The translations under genes and the position numbers were made by a program. From assembly GCF_002119525.1 (NCBI RefSeq), contig NZ_CP017916.1, positions 1,240,001 to 1,304,000 on the forward strand: a stretch of 64,000 nt of DNA, written 5' to 3'. Below are positions 1 to 11,094 of the stretch, one piece after another. Every line of letters begins with the position of its first letter. The stretch's first letter is position 1. This stretch comes from Vibrio syngnathi. GTDB taxonomy: Bacteria; Pseudomonadota; Gammaproteobacteria; Enterobacterales; Vibrionaceae. The notes below the pieces were generated by a model. It was not told the origin of the DNA. It did not search any database and saw only the letters and a program-made list of their open reading frames with translations.

Positions 1-2
1 CA

Positions 3-302
3 GCGTCGGCTCTACAAATATTGATGGATAACGACCGTGAATACGGCATTGTTGTTGAGAAAAGCAGTCGTTACTCCGGTATCGTCTCTATTGATTCCCT
101 TCGTAAAGCACACAAAGAGAACAAATCACTGGCCAGTGCGCAGCTCGATGATGGCCTAACGCTGAACCCTGATTTACCAATCAATGACGTGCTTGGCCTT
201 GTTGGTGGTGTGCCTTACTCAGTTCCTGTTGTGGATGAGCAAGGTAATTACTTTGGCGTGGTAACTAAGTCACGTTTGCTACAAACATTGGATAAGGGGT
301 AG
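3..302 (+). CDS. proV: Glycine betaine/proline ABC transporter ATP-binding subunit ProV, C-terminal part (5' end outside window)
   Basis: Open from the window edge, so only about the last 100 residues are visible. These form the CBS-domain region that follows the nucleotide-binding domain in ProV/OpuAA proteins; the stretch ending VPVVDEQGNYFGVVTKSRLL is a typical CBS strand-helix pattern. CBS domains in this family sense ionic strength and gate transport. The stop codon lies 3 bp before the permease gene and the binding-protein gene follows, so this is the first visible gene of a proVWX-type operon. The identification rests on the CBS tail and the context; the Walker motifs are outside the window. 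Confidence 0.88.
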   Translation, partial: ASALQILMDNDREYGIVVEKSSRYSGIVSIDSLRKAHKENKSLASAQLDDGLTLNPDLPINDVLGLVGGVPYSVPVVDEQGNYFGVVTKSRLLQTLDKG

Positions 303-305
303 ATC

Positions 306-1400
306 ATGTCGTCTGAACAAACAAATAATGACCCATGGTCACAGTCTGCTCCTGCTGCTCAGCCATCAAGTGATCCTTGGGGTCAAGCCGCTGACACTTC
401 ACCATCGGCAGATTGGCTAAGCAGTGAAACCGTAGAAACCATTCCTTTTGACCCTCTTAATCCTTTTGCAGAAGCCGTTCTGCCTGTTGATACTTGGGTT
501 GAGTCTGGATTGAATTGGCTAGTTGAACACGGACGACCATTGTTTCAAGCAATTCGTGTACCTATCGATTTCATTCTAAGTTCATTTGAAACGGCATTGG
601 TGTCTACGCCAGCCCCATTTATGCTCATCATTTTGTTCTTGGTGGCATGGCAATTTTCAAACCTGAAACTGGGTGTTGCTACGGCAGTATCTCTTACTAT
701 GATTGGTTTGATTGGCGCTTGGTCTGAAGCGATGACTACGCTTTCACTGGTGATGACATCTGTATTCTTCTGCCTGTTGATAGGTTTACCTATGGGGATA
801 TGGCTCGCCCGAAGTAACACGGCGGCTAAATTCGTTCGCCCAATTTTGGATGCTATGCAAACAACGCCAGCCTTCGTTTACTTAGTACCCATCGTAATGT
901 TGTTTGGTATCGGTAACGTTCCAGGTGTGGTAGTGACCATTATATTCGCACTGCCACCGGTGGTACGTTTAACCATTCTGGGTATTCAGCAAGTACCGGA
1001 AGATCTGATCGAAGCGGGTCACTCATTTGGTGCCAGCAAAAAGCAGATGCTTTACCGAATTCAACTACCACTTGCACTGCCAACCATCATGGCGGGCGTG
1101 AACCAAACACTGATGTTGTCGCTATCTATGGTGGTTATCGCATCAATGATCGCAGTAGGTGGTTTAGGTCAAATGGTACTGAGAGGTATTGGCCGTCTAG
1201 ATATGGGACTGGCCGCTGTTGGTGGCCTAGGCATTGTTATTCTTGCAATCCTACTTGACCGCATTACCCAAGTTCTTGGGGTAAATGCAGGTAATACAAA
1301 ATTACGCTGGTATCACATGGGGCCTGTTTCCCTTGTGCTAAAAGCTTTAAATCGCGGTAAACAATCAGAACTACAACTAAGGAAAAACACCAATGAATAA
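306..1400 (+). CDS. proW: Glycine betaine/proline ABC transporter permease ProW
   Basis: Inner-membrane permease of the osmoprotectant importer, 364 aa. The N-terminus (about residues 1-95) is hydrophilic and rich in Ser, Pro and Trp, as in long ProW proteins. About seven hydrophobic segments follow, with the binding-protein-dependent transport signature in the loop around [21 protein letters not shown] (EAA motif, which docks on ProV). The start has an AAGGGGTAG Shine-Dalgarno inside the proV tail. The gene overlaps proX by 8 bp, which suggests translational coupling. Induction by osmotic stress is expected from the family, but the promoter lies outside the window. Confidence 0.93.
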   Translation: MSSEQTNNDPWSQSAPAAQPSSDPWGQAADTSPSADWLSSETVETIPFDPLNPFAEAVLPVDTWVESGLNWLVEHGRPLFQAIRVPIDFILSSFETALVSTPAPFMLIILFLVAWQFSNLKLGVATAVSLTMIGLIGAWSEAMTTLSLVMTSVFFCLLIGLPMGIWLARSNTAAKFVRPILDAMQTTPAFVYLVPIVMLFGIGNVPGVVVTIIFALPPVVRLTILGIQQVPEDLIEAGHSFGASKKQMLYRIQLPLALPTIMAGVNQTLMLSLSMVVIASMIAVGGLGQMVLRGIGRLDMGLAAVGGLGIVILAILLDRITQVLGVNAGNTKLRWYHMGPVSLVLKALNRGKQSELQLRKNTNE

Positions 1401-2400
1401 TTCATGGAAGAGTAAGCTAGCCGTTGGCATCGTTTCGACACTGGCTGTATCAACGAACGTGTGGGCTGCAAGCTTACCGGGTGAAGGTGTATCAGTTCAG
1501 CCTGTTCAATCTTCAGTTGCTGAAGAAACGTTCCAAACACTGATTGTTAACCGTGCTTTAGAAGAGCTTGGTTACGATGTGAAATCAACACAAGAAGTAG
1601 ACTACAACGTAGCTTACACCTCAATTGCAAAAGGTGACGCGACGTTCCTAACAGTAGGCTGGTTCCCACTACACGCTGATAAATACAAAATGGCGGGTGG
1701 CGATGACAAATTCTACCGTGAAGGCCAATATGTAAGTGGTGCCGCTCAAGGTTACCTAATCGACAAGAAAACGGCTGAAAAATACAACATTACTAATATT
1801 GGTCAGTTAACCGATCCAAAAATCGCTAAGCTGTTTGATGCTGACGGTGATGGTAAAGCAGACCTAACAGGCTGTAACCCAGGTTGGGGTTGTGAGATGG
1901 TCATCGAACACCAAATTTCTGCATTCAAATTGGACGATACCGTTACTCATAATCAAGGTAACTATGCCGCGATCATCGCAGATACAATTTCTCGTTACCA
2001 AAAGGGTGAATCAATCCTTTACTACACGTGGACACCTTACTGGGTAAGTGGCGTATTGGTGCCTAACGAAGATGTCGTTTGGTTAGAAGTTCCTTTCTCA
2101 GCACTTCCTGGCGAGCGTTCGAACGTGGATACGACGTTATCTAACGGCAAAAACTACGGTTTCGAAATGAACTCAATGCGCATAATTGCGAACAAAGAGT
2201 TTGCTAAGAACAACCCATCAGCAGCGAAGCTTTTCGAAATCATCAAACTTAACATCAATGATGTAAGTGCCCAGAACATGATGATGAGTAAAGGTAAGAA
2301 CAGCTCTGCGGATATCGAAGCGCATGTAAACGGTTGGATTAAAGCGAATCAAAGCACGTTCGATGGTTGGATTGCAGAAGCGAAGAAAGCGGCACTATAA
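1393..2400 (+). CDS. proX: Glycine betaine-binding periplasmic protein ProX
   Basis: Substrate-binding protein of the ProVWX importer (OpuAC family), 335 aa. The N-terminus is a classic Sec signal peptide ([20 protein letters not shown]) with a probable cleavage site after the Ala of NVWA-A. The mature protein contains the aromatic residues expected for quaternary-amine binding, e.g. the [12 protein letters not shown] and [11 protein letters not shown] segments. The start overlaps the end of proW by 8 bp, and a strong terminator follows the stop, so proVWX ends here. The ligand could be glycine betaine, proline betaine or a similar compound; sequence alone does not decide this. Confidence 0.92.
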   Translation: MNNSWKSKLAVGIVSTLAVSTNVWAASLPGEGVSVQPVQSSVAEETFQTLIVNRALEELGYDVKSTQEVDYNVAYTSIAKGDATFLTVGWFPLHADKYKMAGGDDKFYREGQYVSGAAQGYLIDKKTAEKYNITNIGQLTDPKIAKLFDADGDGKADLTGCNPGWGCEMVIEHQISAFKLDDTVTHNQGNYAAIIADTISRYQKGESILYYTWTPYWVSGVLVPNEDVVWLEVPFSALPGERSNVDTTLSNGKNYGFEMNSMRIIANKEFAKNNPSAAKLFEIIKLNINDVSAQNMMMSKGKNSSADIEAHVNGWIKANQSTFDGWIAEAKKAAL

Positions 2401-2446
2401 CGGTTGTTTTTCGTAAGCAGTCGATAACCGGCTGGAATAAAAAGAG

Positions 2447-2486
2447 AAGGCCGGTAGTCTGATTCAGACTATCGGCCTTTGTTTTT
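2447..2486 (+). terminator. Rho-independent terminator of proVWX
   Basis: Arms AAGGCCGGTAGTCT (2447-2460) and AGACTATCGGCCTTT around a short GATTC loop (one mismatch), followed by GTTTTTC. It lies 46 bp after the proX stop. Confidence 0.9.
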
Positions 2487-2571
2487 CTAGCGACATAACT
2501 ATTTTTTAGCGACATAACTACTGTTATCGCATTATTTTTTAAAGCCGCTTGTTCTTTTAAAAGCGAGCAGG

Positions 2572-2946
2572 CTAGCGTTCGCCTTGAACCTCAAAATCAT
2601 CGCTGACTAAACGAGCGCAACCATCTGCTTCTAGTGCCCAGTGCTCACGATGCACAACACCAAACGCTTTGTTCATTGTCCAACTAGCCGTCAAAATGTA
2701 GCCGCCTTCTGGGTGCTCTTCCCACGTAACGTCTGTGTAATCAACGTCTTTGAAGCCTTGGTCGATGATGTTTTGCCAAAATGCTTGAATCGCTTCTCGA
2801 CCTTCAAAAGTGCCAAATGGGCGAGCTTCCATCACACAAGCCTCTGTGTATTGATCTGCACAACCTTTCGCATCTTGGCTGTTGAATGCTTTTTGCCACG
2901 CGTTAATGCCTTGCTTACATGCTTCTAATACTTGGTTGTTTAACAT
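2572..2946 (-). CDS. SnoaL-like / NTF2-fold protein
   Basis: A 124-aa protein of the SnoaL-like (nuclear transport factor 2) fold. Typical features are an N-terminal helix with AWQKAFNSQDAKGCADQY, then a beta sheet with FEGREAIQAFWQNII and a terminal strand. Members serve as small-molecule isomerases, hydrolases or stress proteins, and no catalytic set can be assigned here. The frame stays open for 46 further codons upstream, but the start at 2946 has a clear TGGAGAAAAGC Shine-Dalgarno, and the upstream extension runs into the promoter region shared with the divergent LysR gene. Regulation by that neighbour is likely but inferred. Confidence 0.75.
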   Translation of the reverse strand: MLNNQVLEACKQGINAWQKAFNSQDAKGCADQYTEACVMEARPFGTFEGREAIQAFWQNIIDQGFKDVDYTDVTWEEHPEGGYILTASWTMNKAFGVVHREHWALEADGCARLVSDDFEVQGER

Positions 2947-3088
2947 TGCTTTTCTCCATAACAGTCTTCTTTCAAACACTGTGTCTTTGATTTGGGTGTC
3001 TCGATAAGTTGGATTCAGTTTAGTCTTGGAAATTGAATTGAAAAACAGAGATAATAGAAAATACTGTATGTAAAAAGAGAACAATAAA

Positions 3089-3955
3089 ATGAGTAAGCTA
3101 AAGCAGATGTCGATTTTCGCTCACATCGTAGAGCAGGGTTCAGTATCAGCTGCGGCTGAAAAGCTTGAGTTGTCTAAGTCCGTCGTTAGTCAGCACCTCA
3201 AAATTCTGGAACAAGAGTTAGGGGCTTCACTTCTCAAGCGCACAACACGCAGACAAACTCTGACTAGTATGGGTGAACGTTTTTATTTGAGTTGCAAAGA
3301 CATCAACGTGATTGCTGACTCGGCTTGGGATATGGCCAAAGCTGAGCTAGAGGAGCCACAAGGTCGAATTCGTATTACTGCACCGAATGCTCTTATGGAC
3401 TTGCTCGTCGCCCCTGTTGTCGCAGAGCTAATGAAGCAATATCCCAAGCTAAAACCCGAGTTGATAAGTGATGATCAGCACTTAGATTTCATGGAACACG
3501 ATATTGATCTCGCAGTACGAGTGGGGAGTTCTCGTGACAGTAACTTAAAGCAAAAACGTTTGGGCGAGTTCAAAGACGTGTTGTGTGGCGTTGAAAGCAT
3601 GCGTTCTCGTGAGCTTGAATCTATTCCTTACATTGCTAACTCATGGCAAGGTAAGCAAGTCTCTCATCACTTTACTTCTCGAATAGATCAAGACTTTATT
3701 TACCAACAACAAGCAAGCTGCACCACTAACTCATTTCATAGCTGTCTTGCCTTAATCAAATCAGGCGTTGGCATCGGTGTGATCCCAGACTTTTATCTTC
3801 ATCAGCTATCAAATGAAGTGGTCGACATCATGCCAAGCTTCCAGTTGCCTACCAATACGGTTTATGCATTAACCCCATTTACATCAAACACACCCCTGTC
3901 CATCAAACTGTGCGTCCAAGCGTTAGAAGAGAAGCTCAAGCAGAGTTTTGTTTAA
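3089..3955 (+). CDS. LysR-family transcriptional regulator
   Basis: A 288-aa LysR-type regulator. The N-terminal winged helix-turn-helix is clear (FAHIVEQGSVSAAAEKLELS, then KSVVSQHLKILEQELGASLL). It is followed by the periplasmic-binding-protein-like effector domain (about residues 90-285), starting with the common GRIRITAPNALMD strand. The gene is divergent from the SnoaL-like gene, with 142 bp between the two starts, the usual arrangement in which the regulator controls its neighbour. The Shine-Dalgarno is weak (AAGAGAAC). The effector is unknown. Confidence 0.88.
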   Translation: MSKLKQMSIFAHIVEQGSVSAAAEKLELSKSVVSQHLKILEQELGASLLKRTTRRQTLTSMGERFYLSCKDINVIADSAWDMAKAELEEPQGRIRITAPNALMDLLVAPVVAELMKQYPKLKPELISDDQHLDFMEHDIDLAVRVGSSRDSNLKQKRLGEFKDVLCGVESMRSRELESIPYIANSWQGKQVSHHFTSRIDQDFIYQQQASCTTNSFHSCLALIKSGVGIGVIPDFYLHQLSNEVVDIMPSFQLPTNTVYALTPFTSNTPLSIKLCVQALEEKLKQSFV

Positions 3956-4034
3956 AACCAATTCGATAAGTCAGCGATCTAGTCAGAGGGCTGCAAAGCA
4001 AATTTGGCAAAAGATTAGCCTGAGTAACAGTACA

Positions 4035-4270
4035 AAAACGTTACCTGAGCAGGTCAAAGGTATCCTCAAGCAAGAGTACTTACTTACTCAGTGCAAAGGT
4101 CTTAACGAGTTAAGAACGTATGTTGAAGAGTCGATATGTACGTATAACGAGATGAGGCCAATCTGAGCCTAGGTATGCATACACCAAATAATACACAAAA
4201 AGCCAGTAACTTGCGTTACTGGCTTACTAAAAGTCGTCAATCTATTTTAGGACTAGACACTGCTATCTAA
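4035..4270 (+). pseudogene. IS3-family transposase (OrfB) C-terminal remnant, frameshifted
   Basis: The translation around 4050-4160 reads VKGILKQEYLLTQCKGLNEL and then a YNEMRP segment. This is the C-terminal part of an IS3/IS150-like OrfB integrase. The original frame stops at 4164-4166. Reading resumes one frame over from 4163 with LSLGMHTPNNTQKAS, the normal continuation of RPH-LSLGM in these transposases. One missing base (CCA[C]ATCTG) explains the break. Only the tail of OrfB remains: the upstream DDE residues, OrfA and recognisable terminal repeats are absent. It is a dead insertion sequence. Confidence 0.72.
4196..4226 (-). terminator. Rho-independent terminator for the lipoprotein gene at 4354
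   Basis: Arms AGCCAGTAAC (4201-4210) and GTTACTGGCT (4215-4224) with a TTGC loop. On the minus strand this is followed by TTTTTGTG. It lies inside the transposase remnant, downstream of the minus-strand lipoprotein gene. Confidence 0.75.
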
Positions 4271-4353
4271 AGGTTAACAATTACTACAAGTCCTATATGG
4301 TAGCTTCGGCTTAAGCTTGTAGTGCATTGACTGAACCTGTATCTCCTGGATGT

Positions 4354-5775
4354 CTAGTTGTTAGGGTAACCAGGAAACTTAGCTTTAAGTGCAGTTCGAG
4401 TCGGGAAGTACTTCTCCATAAATTTAACCATTGCAGGGTCGTTAGCCTGTAGCTCGGTAAACGTAGCTGAACTTAATTCTTGCGCACTGTAGCCTTTATG
4501 GTTTAAGTCGTAGTATGAATATAGAGAGTAGGCTAGATATTCTTGATCGTATGATTCTGCATCCAAATCAGCTTTGACAATCGTAGAGTCTTTTCCATTA
4601 GGAAAATATAAGCCTGCTTGAATGGCTTTTTCATTGAGTTCATCTAATTCTTTTTGCATCACTCCCCATTTTGATGACGGTGACTGCATCGCGAGATTCA
4701 TGATGCCGTAATCGTGTACAAAGTGAATTATCTCTTCAAATGCAGCGTCTCTTTTTGTCACTAAACCCGGTTTATTTTCGCCTGATGTTGTATCTGTTGT
4801 CTCTGTTGCAAATAAATCTTGGTAACGGTAATTCTCATCTAAGAAGTCACTCACATCTCTCTCTGACCAATCTTTGTCGTAAAAGAATGCCATTGTCGCT
4901 TTGCTGTCGTAAATCGCTTTGGTGACTTCTGCCGGGAAGTGCTCCAGGTAGTACTGCATAATTTTCTTAACGTGAGCTACTTTGTCTTCTGAATTTTCTA
5001 GCGATTTGTCTTCAATTAGAAGAGGGATCTTATAGCCATGAGCTTTAACACAAGTCTGCTGCTTTACTCCCGCCTTGAGTAGATCGCCCGTAGCATTTGA
5101 GATCACGGAGCAGTCATTAGTTGATACCAGGTTGAATGCTTCTGAACCGTTTTGAGCGAAAGAAGGAACGAATTGAATACCATTACTCAAAGTATCATCA
5201 ACACGAACGTAAAGGTTCATCGGTCTCATTTGTTTCAGGTTAAACGTTACGCCAACATTATCTTTAATGAATTGTTTATCAATACGAACAGTGTCGGCCT
5301 TTTTCCATTGAACAATATTCTTGATGTTGCTTTCAACCTCGGCGATAGCAAGCTTTTCAGGTGTCGTCGTCGAATTGAAATTTTCGTAATAGATAGTGAA
5401 ATTTTCGACCTCGTATTTTTTGCCTGCAGAGTTTGTTGCGGTTAACGAGAAAGTGATATCAGCATCGCTTTGGGTTTTGTAATTACGCTCAGGAATACCG
5501 TGAACTTGTGCGAAATAGCCGCTCGTTTTTTTTTCAGAACTATACTGAGTGATATCAATGTTTGTATTTTTTTCCGCACCCAGTTTCATTGACTTCACGC
5601 TAAAATGCAGTGAGTAGCCGTTTCCTAGGGTTGCAACTGAACTTGAGCTGGACGCATCAATGATGTTCTTAGAATTGTTTGAGCTGCTTGTATTACTTGA
5701 GTTGCTGTCACTGCCACCGCAAGCGGTAAGCATTGTTGCTAAAACTAAAGTTGGAATAGTAAATTTATTCATCAT
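4354..5775 (-). CDS. Lipoprotein of unknown function, possible degenerate metallopeptidase-like C-terminal domain
   Basis: A 473-aa secreted lipoprotein. The signal peptide ends in the lipobox LTAC-GG, followed by a Ser/Asn-rich linker (about residues 20-45). A beta-rich middle region precedes a helical C-terminal domain. In that domain, FEEIIHFVHDYGI occupies the place where anthrax-lethal-factor-like gluzincins have HExxH, and SYDQEYLAYSLYSYYDL resembles their downstream helix with the third ligand. The first zinc histidine would be Glu here (EEIIH), so catalysis is doubtful. The similarity is a judgement by eye. The gene is a single transcription unit with its own terminator at 4196-4226. 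Confidence 0.7.
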   Translation of the reverse strand: MMNKFTIPTLVLATMLTACGGSDSNSSNTSSSNNSKNIIDASSSSSVATLGNGYSLHFSVKSMKLGAEKNTNIDITQYSSEKKTSGYFAQVHGIPERNYKTQSDADITFSLTATNSAGKKYEVENFTIYYENFNSTTTPEKLAIAEVESNIKNIVQWKKADTVRIDKQFIKDNVGVTFNLKQMRPMNLYVRVDDTLSNGIQFVPSFAQNGSEAFNLVSTNDCSVISNATGDLLKAGVKQQTCVKAHGYKIPLLIEDKSLENSEDKVAHVKKIMQYYLEHFPAEVTKAIYDSKATMAFFYDKDWSERDVSDFLDENYRYQDLFATETTDTTSGENKPGLVTKRDAAFEEIIHFVHDYGIMNLAMQSPSSKWGVMQKELDELNEKAIQAGLYFPNGKDSTIVKADLDAESYDQEYLAYSLYSYYDLNHKGYSAQELSSATFTELQANDPAMVKFMEKYFPTRTALKAKFPGYPNN

Positions 5776-5885
5776 AGGAAACCGACTATCTGCGAATTAT
5801 AAGGCCACCATAGTACAATAAATCGTCTTTTTTCTTTGTAAGCATGTGTAAATTCCATGTGCTTATAAAGGTATAGAATGGATAA

Positions 5886-5916
5886 ACAAAAAAGCCTGAG
5901 TATAAACTCAGGCTTT
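5886..5916 (-). terminator. Rho-independent terminator of cydDC
   Basis: Arms AAAGCCTGAG and CTCAGGCTTT (5891-5916) with a TATAAA loop; on the minus strand followed by TTTTTTGTTT. It lies about 30 bp after the cydC stop. Confidence 0.88.
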
Positions 5917-5945
5917 GAATGGTTTTCTTTATAACTTATGAGGAG

Positions 5946-7667
5946 CTAGATTGCCTGGCGAAGTTGGAAGTAACGTCCTGCTTCGTTCAACAGTGTCTCG
6001 TGAGAGCCGTTTTCAACAATCTCGCCTTGTTCAATCAGAACGATAGAATCCATCGATTCCAGACCAATCAAACGGTGCGTAATGAATATAACCGTCTTGC
6101 CTTCGAAGTGCTTCTCGAACAGCGCCATGATGCTCTGCTCGGTTTGCTTATCTAAGCCTTCTGTTGGCTCATCAAGAAGCAGGATAGGTGCATCATGAAG
6201 AATGGCACGTGCGATACCAATACGGCGCTTTTCACCACCAGACAGTTGACGACCACCGTCACCCAACCAGCTATCAAGACCGTCATTCTCAAGCAGCTTT
6301 TCTAGACCAACGTCTTTAAGGATGTTAGCTAGGTGCTCATCGTTGGCATCTGGTTTCGCAATCAACAAGTTGTCACGCAAAGTACCATTTAGAATGTCGA
6401 CACGCTGGCTTACCACACTGATTGATTCACGAAGCTGTGACTCATTCCACTGTGTCAGTTCAATACCCGCGATAGAGATGTAGCCCTTTTTAGGATCCCA
6501 GTAGCGAGTCAGTAGTTGAATCAGAGTCGACTTACCTGAACCCGTTTGACCAACAATCGCAACCTTGTGTGTGGCAGGGATCGTTAGGTCAACAGCGTTC
6601 AGAACACTGCGCTCAGAATCAGGGTAGTTGAACGTCACGTTTGAGAACGTAATATCAAGCGGCTTGTTGATGTCGAGTTTCTCTTCAGCAAACTGAACTT
6701 CAGGCTCAGACAGAATCACTTCATTTAAGCGACGCGCTGAAGACAGAGTTTGACCTAAATGCTGGAACGCGCCCGCAATAGGCATCAGTAGTTCAAAACT
6801 TGCCATGGTTGCGAATGCCATGAGCGCGATGAACGGATCTGGTGCATTACCACCCACACCGTCTGCGGCAAGCCAAAGCATAAGAACAAGCGTCAAACCG
6901 TTGAACAGCATCAGTGCAGCTGACGCCATACCGGTTAGGTTGGCATTCACAAACTGATTCGCCATCAGCTTCTGCTGTGTTTCTAGAATCGCATTACGGT
7001 AACGTTCTTCTGCACCGAATAGAGTCAGTTCGCTGTAGCCTTCAATCCAATCTAGTGTGGTCACACGAAGGTCTGCTTTGTTCTGTGTCAGTTCACCGCC
7101 GTTACGTTTACCTAGCTTGTAGAACAAGATTGGCCAAACCAACAGCATGATCAGAAGGATAGAACCTAAGATCAAACCTAGTGAGCTATCGAACCACATC
7201 AAGAACAGAGTCAGGAAGAAAATACCGAACACACCAACCGTCACTGGGCTTACTAAGCGTAAGTACACGTGGTCCATGGCATCGACATCGGCAACCAAAC
7301 GGTTGAGTAGGTCAGCATCACGAAGGTTTGAGATACGACCTGGGATCAGCGGAGCCAGCTTCTTGAAGAAGAAGATACGCAGATCAGTTAATAGCTTGAA
7401 TGTCGCATTGTGGCTGACAACACGTTCACCCCAACGACCCGCAGTACGGCTCATCGCCAAACCACGTACACCGCCGCCCGGCAGCATGTAGTTGAAGGTT
7501 TCACGTGCAATCGTAAGGCCTGCAACCGCAGAAGCTGAAATAAACCAACCCGATAGCGTTAACAAGCCGATAGAAGCCGACAGAGTAGCAAAAGCTAATA
7601 GCATGCCTAGCGACAGGCCAAACCAATGCTTTTTATAGAGTTTTAGGTAAGGCAGTAAATCACGCAT
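5946..7667 (-). CDS. cydC: Thiol reductant ABC exporter subunit CydC
   Basis: A 573-aa fused membrane/ATPase half-transporter that pairs with CydD to export cysteine and glutathione to the periplasm. The exporter is needed for assembly of cytochrome bd and periplasmic c-type cytochromes. Six transmembrane segments occupy about residues 1-310. The ATPase has Walker A (GQTGSGKST), signature QLSGGEKRRIGIARA and Walker B ILLLDEPTEGLD. The start overlaps the cydD stop by 8 bp. Length and order match the family. Confidence 0.94.
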   Translation of the reverse strand: MRDLLPYLKLYKKHWFGLSLGMLLAFATLSASIGLLTLSGWFISASAVAGLTIARETFNYMLPGGGVRGLAMSRTAGRWGERVVSHNATFKLLTDLRIFFFKKLAPLIPGRISNLRDADLLNRLVADVDAMDHVYLRLVSPVTVGVFGIFFLTLFLMWFDSSLGLILGSILLIMLLVWPILFYKLGKRNGGELTQNKADLRVTTLDWIEGYSELTLFGAEERYRNAILETQQKLMANQFVNANLTGMASAALMLFNGLTLVLMLWLAADGVGGNAPDPFIALMAFATMASFELLMPIAGAFQHLGQTLSSARRLNEVILSEPEVQFAEEKLDINKPLDITFSNVTFNYPDSERSVLNAVDLTIPATHKVAIVGQTGSGKSTLIQLLTRYWDPKKGYISIAGIELTQWNESQLRESISVVSQRVDILNGTLRDNLLIAKPDANDEHLANILKDVGLEKLLENDGLDSWLGDGGRQLSGGEKRRIGIARAILHDAPILLLDEPTEGLDKQTEQSIMALFEKHFEGKTVIFITHRLIGLESMDSIVLIEQGEIVENGSHETLLNEAGRYFQLRQAI

Positions 7668-9444
7668 CTAAATTACCCTTATTATCTTGTTGAGCTAAGT
7701 TCGCGTTCAGCATCTCTTCAAACAAACCACCCGCAGTCGAAAGCTGAGAGTAATGACCTTGTTCAACCAGACCCCCATCACGCATAACCAGAATATTGTC
7801 GACTGATTTAAGAGGAGCAAGTTGGTGCGTCACAAGCAGGGCAGTGCGGCTTTCAATATTACTATTGATGCCTTTCATCACTAACTGTTCGCTTCGAGTA
7901 TCTAGGCTGGCAGTGGGTTCGTCTAACAACCAGAACTGGCCATCTTGAATCATTGCGCGAGCCAAAGCCAAACGCTGAGATTGACCAACAGACAGGCCGC
8001 CAGAGCGATCAGAAATCATGTAATCCAAGCCGTGCTCGTTAACGAACTCGCTAGCAAATGATTGCTCAAGTGCATTCTCGACAACTTGGTCAGCAATATC
8101 GTGCTTACCTAGGGTGACGTTGTCACGAATGCTGCCGTGCAACAACAATGGGTTTTGACCAACCCAACTAATGGTTTTACGCCAAGAGGCTAAGTCGAGG
8201 TCACGCAATTCAATGCCATTGATTTTCAAGCTTCCTTCATAAGGCATGAAACCAAGGATGGCATTGATCAAACTTGTTTTACCCGCACCACTTGGGCCAA
8301 CTAACGCAGTTGATTGGCGAGTGTTCAGTGCAAATGAGATAGGGCCAACTAATTGAACACCTTCAGGGCTTAACACTTTTAGGTCGGTAGCTTCAATATT
8401 GATGCCTTGAGCCGGATCGAGCTGAGTGTTGCCTGATTTAACCTTAGTGATGTCGGTTTCTAGGAACTCGACAATACTTTCAGCTGCGCCAACCGCTTGT
8501 TGCTTCGCGTGGTAAAAAGTACCTAAATCACGCAGAGGTTGGTAAAACTCTGGCGCCAAGATAAGGATGAACAAACCAGCGAATAGCGTAATGCCAACAC
8601 CGTAGTGACCGAAGTTAAGCTCACCGATGTAGGTGAAACCAAAGTAAACAGCCGTCATCGCGATCGAGATCGACGTGAAGAACTCAAGTACCGCAGAAGA
8701 CAAGAAAGCGATTTTCAATACATCCATGGTGCGCGTTCTGAACACTTCAGATGCACCTTTAAGTACTTCTGTTTCAGCGTTGGTGCGGTCAAATAGACGG
8801 ATAGTCGTCATTGACTGCAAACGGTCGTAAAAGTGACCAGACAGGCGCTGCAGCGCTTTGAAGTTTTTACGGTTTGCATCGGCCGCTTTCATACCAACAA
8901 GTGCCATGAACATCGGCACCAGTGGAGCTGTAATCAAGAAGATCAGTCCTGCAGCCCAGTTTACTGGGAACACCACAACCAAAATAATGAATGGAATCAT
9001 TACCGACAGAGACATCTGAGGTAAGTAACGAGAGAAGAAGTCTTGCATGTCTTCTACTTGTTCTAGCAACAGCGTTGCCCACGTACCGGCAGGTTTACCT
9101 TTAATGTAAGCAGGGCCTAACTCACGTAACTTATCAAGGATGAGTTGCCTTATGTAGACCCGGATCTGTTCACCACAGCGATAACCTGCGATTTCACGTC
9201 CCCATGTACAGCCAGCACGGCCAATGACCGATAATGCCAAGCCTGCGAAATGACCAACCAGTTCAGATTTATCGACATTCTCGATGATCAGCTGGTGAAG
9301 AATAGAGGCGAGAAGAGCTGCTTGAGCAATTAAGAACACGCTTGAAAGTACGCCAAGGCTAATCGCAATCATAAGCCAGCGTTTCGCTAACTTACTCTGT
9401 TGCTTAAGCCACTTGTTCAAGCTGCGTTGTTTTTTCTTATCCAT
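7660..9444 (-). CDS. cydD: Thiol reductant ABC exporter subunit CydD
   Basis: A 594-aa partner of CydC with N-terminal transmembrane domain (about residues 15-330) and C-terminal ATPase. Walker A is GPSGAGKTS. The signature is the CydD-typical variant LSVGQSQRLALARA, and Walker B is FWLLDEPTASLD. It is translated from 9444 without a strong Shine-Dalgarno. A Fur-like palindrome lies 9-27 bp upstream. The gene order trxB-cydD-cydC is the same as in E. coli, although the trxB terminator separates trxB from cydD here. Confidence 0.94.
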   Translation of the reverse strand: MDKKKQRSLNKWLKQQSKLAKRWLMIAISLGVLSSVFLIAQAALLASILHQLIIENVDKSELVGHFAGLALSVIGRAGCTWGREIAGYRCGEQIRVYIRQLILDKLRELGPAYIKGKPAGTWATLLLEQVEDMQDFFSRYLPQMSLSVMIPFIILVVVFPVNWAAGLIFLITAPLVPMFMALVGMKAADANRKNFKALQRLSGHFYDRLQSMTTIRLFDRTNAETEVLKGASEVFRTRTMDVLKIAFLSSAVLEFFTSISIAMTAVYFGFTYIGELNFGHYGVGITLFAGLFILILAPEFYQPLRDLGTFYHAKQQAVGAAESIVEFLETDITKVKSGNTQLDPAQGINIEATDLKVLSPEGVQLVGPISFALNTRQSTALVGPSGAGKTSLINAILGFMPYEGSLKINGIELRDLDLASWRKTISWVGQNPLLLHGSIRDNVTLGKHDIADQVVENALEQSFASEFVNEHGLDYMISDRSGGLSVGQSQRLALARAMIQDGQFWLLDEPTASLDTRSEQLVMKGINSNIESRTALLVTHQLAPLKSVDNILVMRDGGLVEQGHYSQLSTAGGLFEEMLNANLAQQDNKGNLDA

Positions 9445-9452
9445 TATGAAGG

Positions 9453-9471
9453 CTTAATGATAATTATTATT
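9453..9471. promoter_or_regulatory. Candidate Fur box upstream of cydD
   Basis: CTTAATGATAATTATTATT matches 15 of 19 positions of the Fur consensus GATAATGATAATCATTATC. It lies 9 bp upstream of the cydD start. AT-rich intergenic DNA can match by chance, so this is a candidate only. Confidence 0.4.
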
Positions 9472-9492
9472 TGTTGAGGGCGGTTAGTATAC

Positions 9493-9525
9493 AAAAGAAA
9501 GCCCAGTGGATATACCACTGGGCTC
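9493..9525 (-). terminator. Rho-independent terminator of trxB
   Basis: Arms AGCCCAGTGG and CCACTGGGCT (9500-9525) with an ATATA-type loop; on the minus strand followed by TTCTTTTGT. It separates trxB from cydD. Confidence 0.85.
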
Positions 9526-9605
9526 TAGGGATTTACAACAAAATGTGATGACGCCCTGCATCTACTGAGGCGAGAGCACCGATAATCAAATCTGCAATCT
9601 CAGAT

Positions 9606-11094
<1,489 letters not shown>

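Noticed and set aside
2947..3084. N-terminal extension of the SnoaL-like protein
   Set aside because: The true start has a strong Shine-Dalgarno and the extension covers the divergent promoter region.
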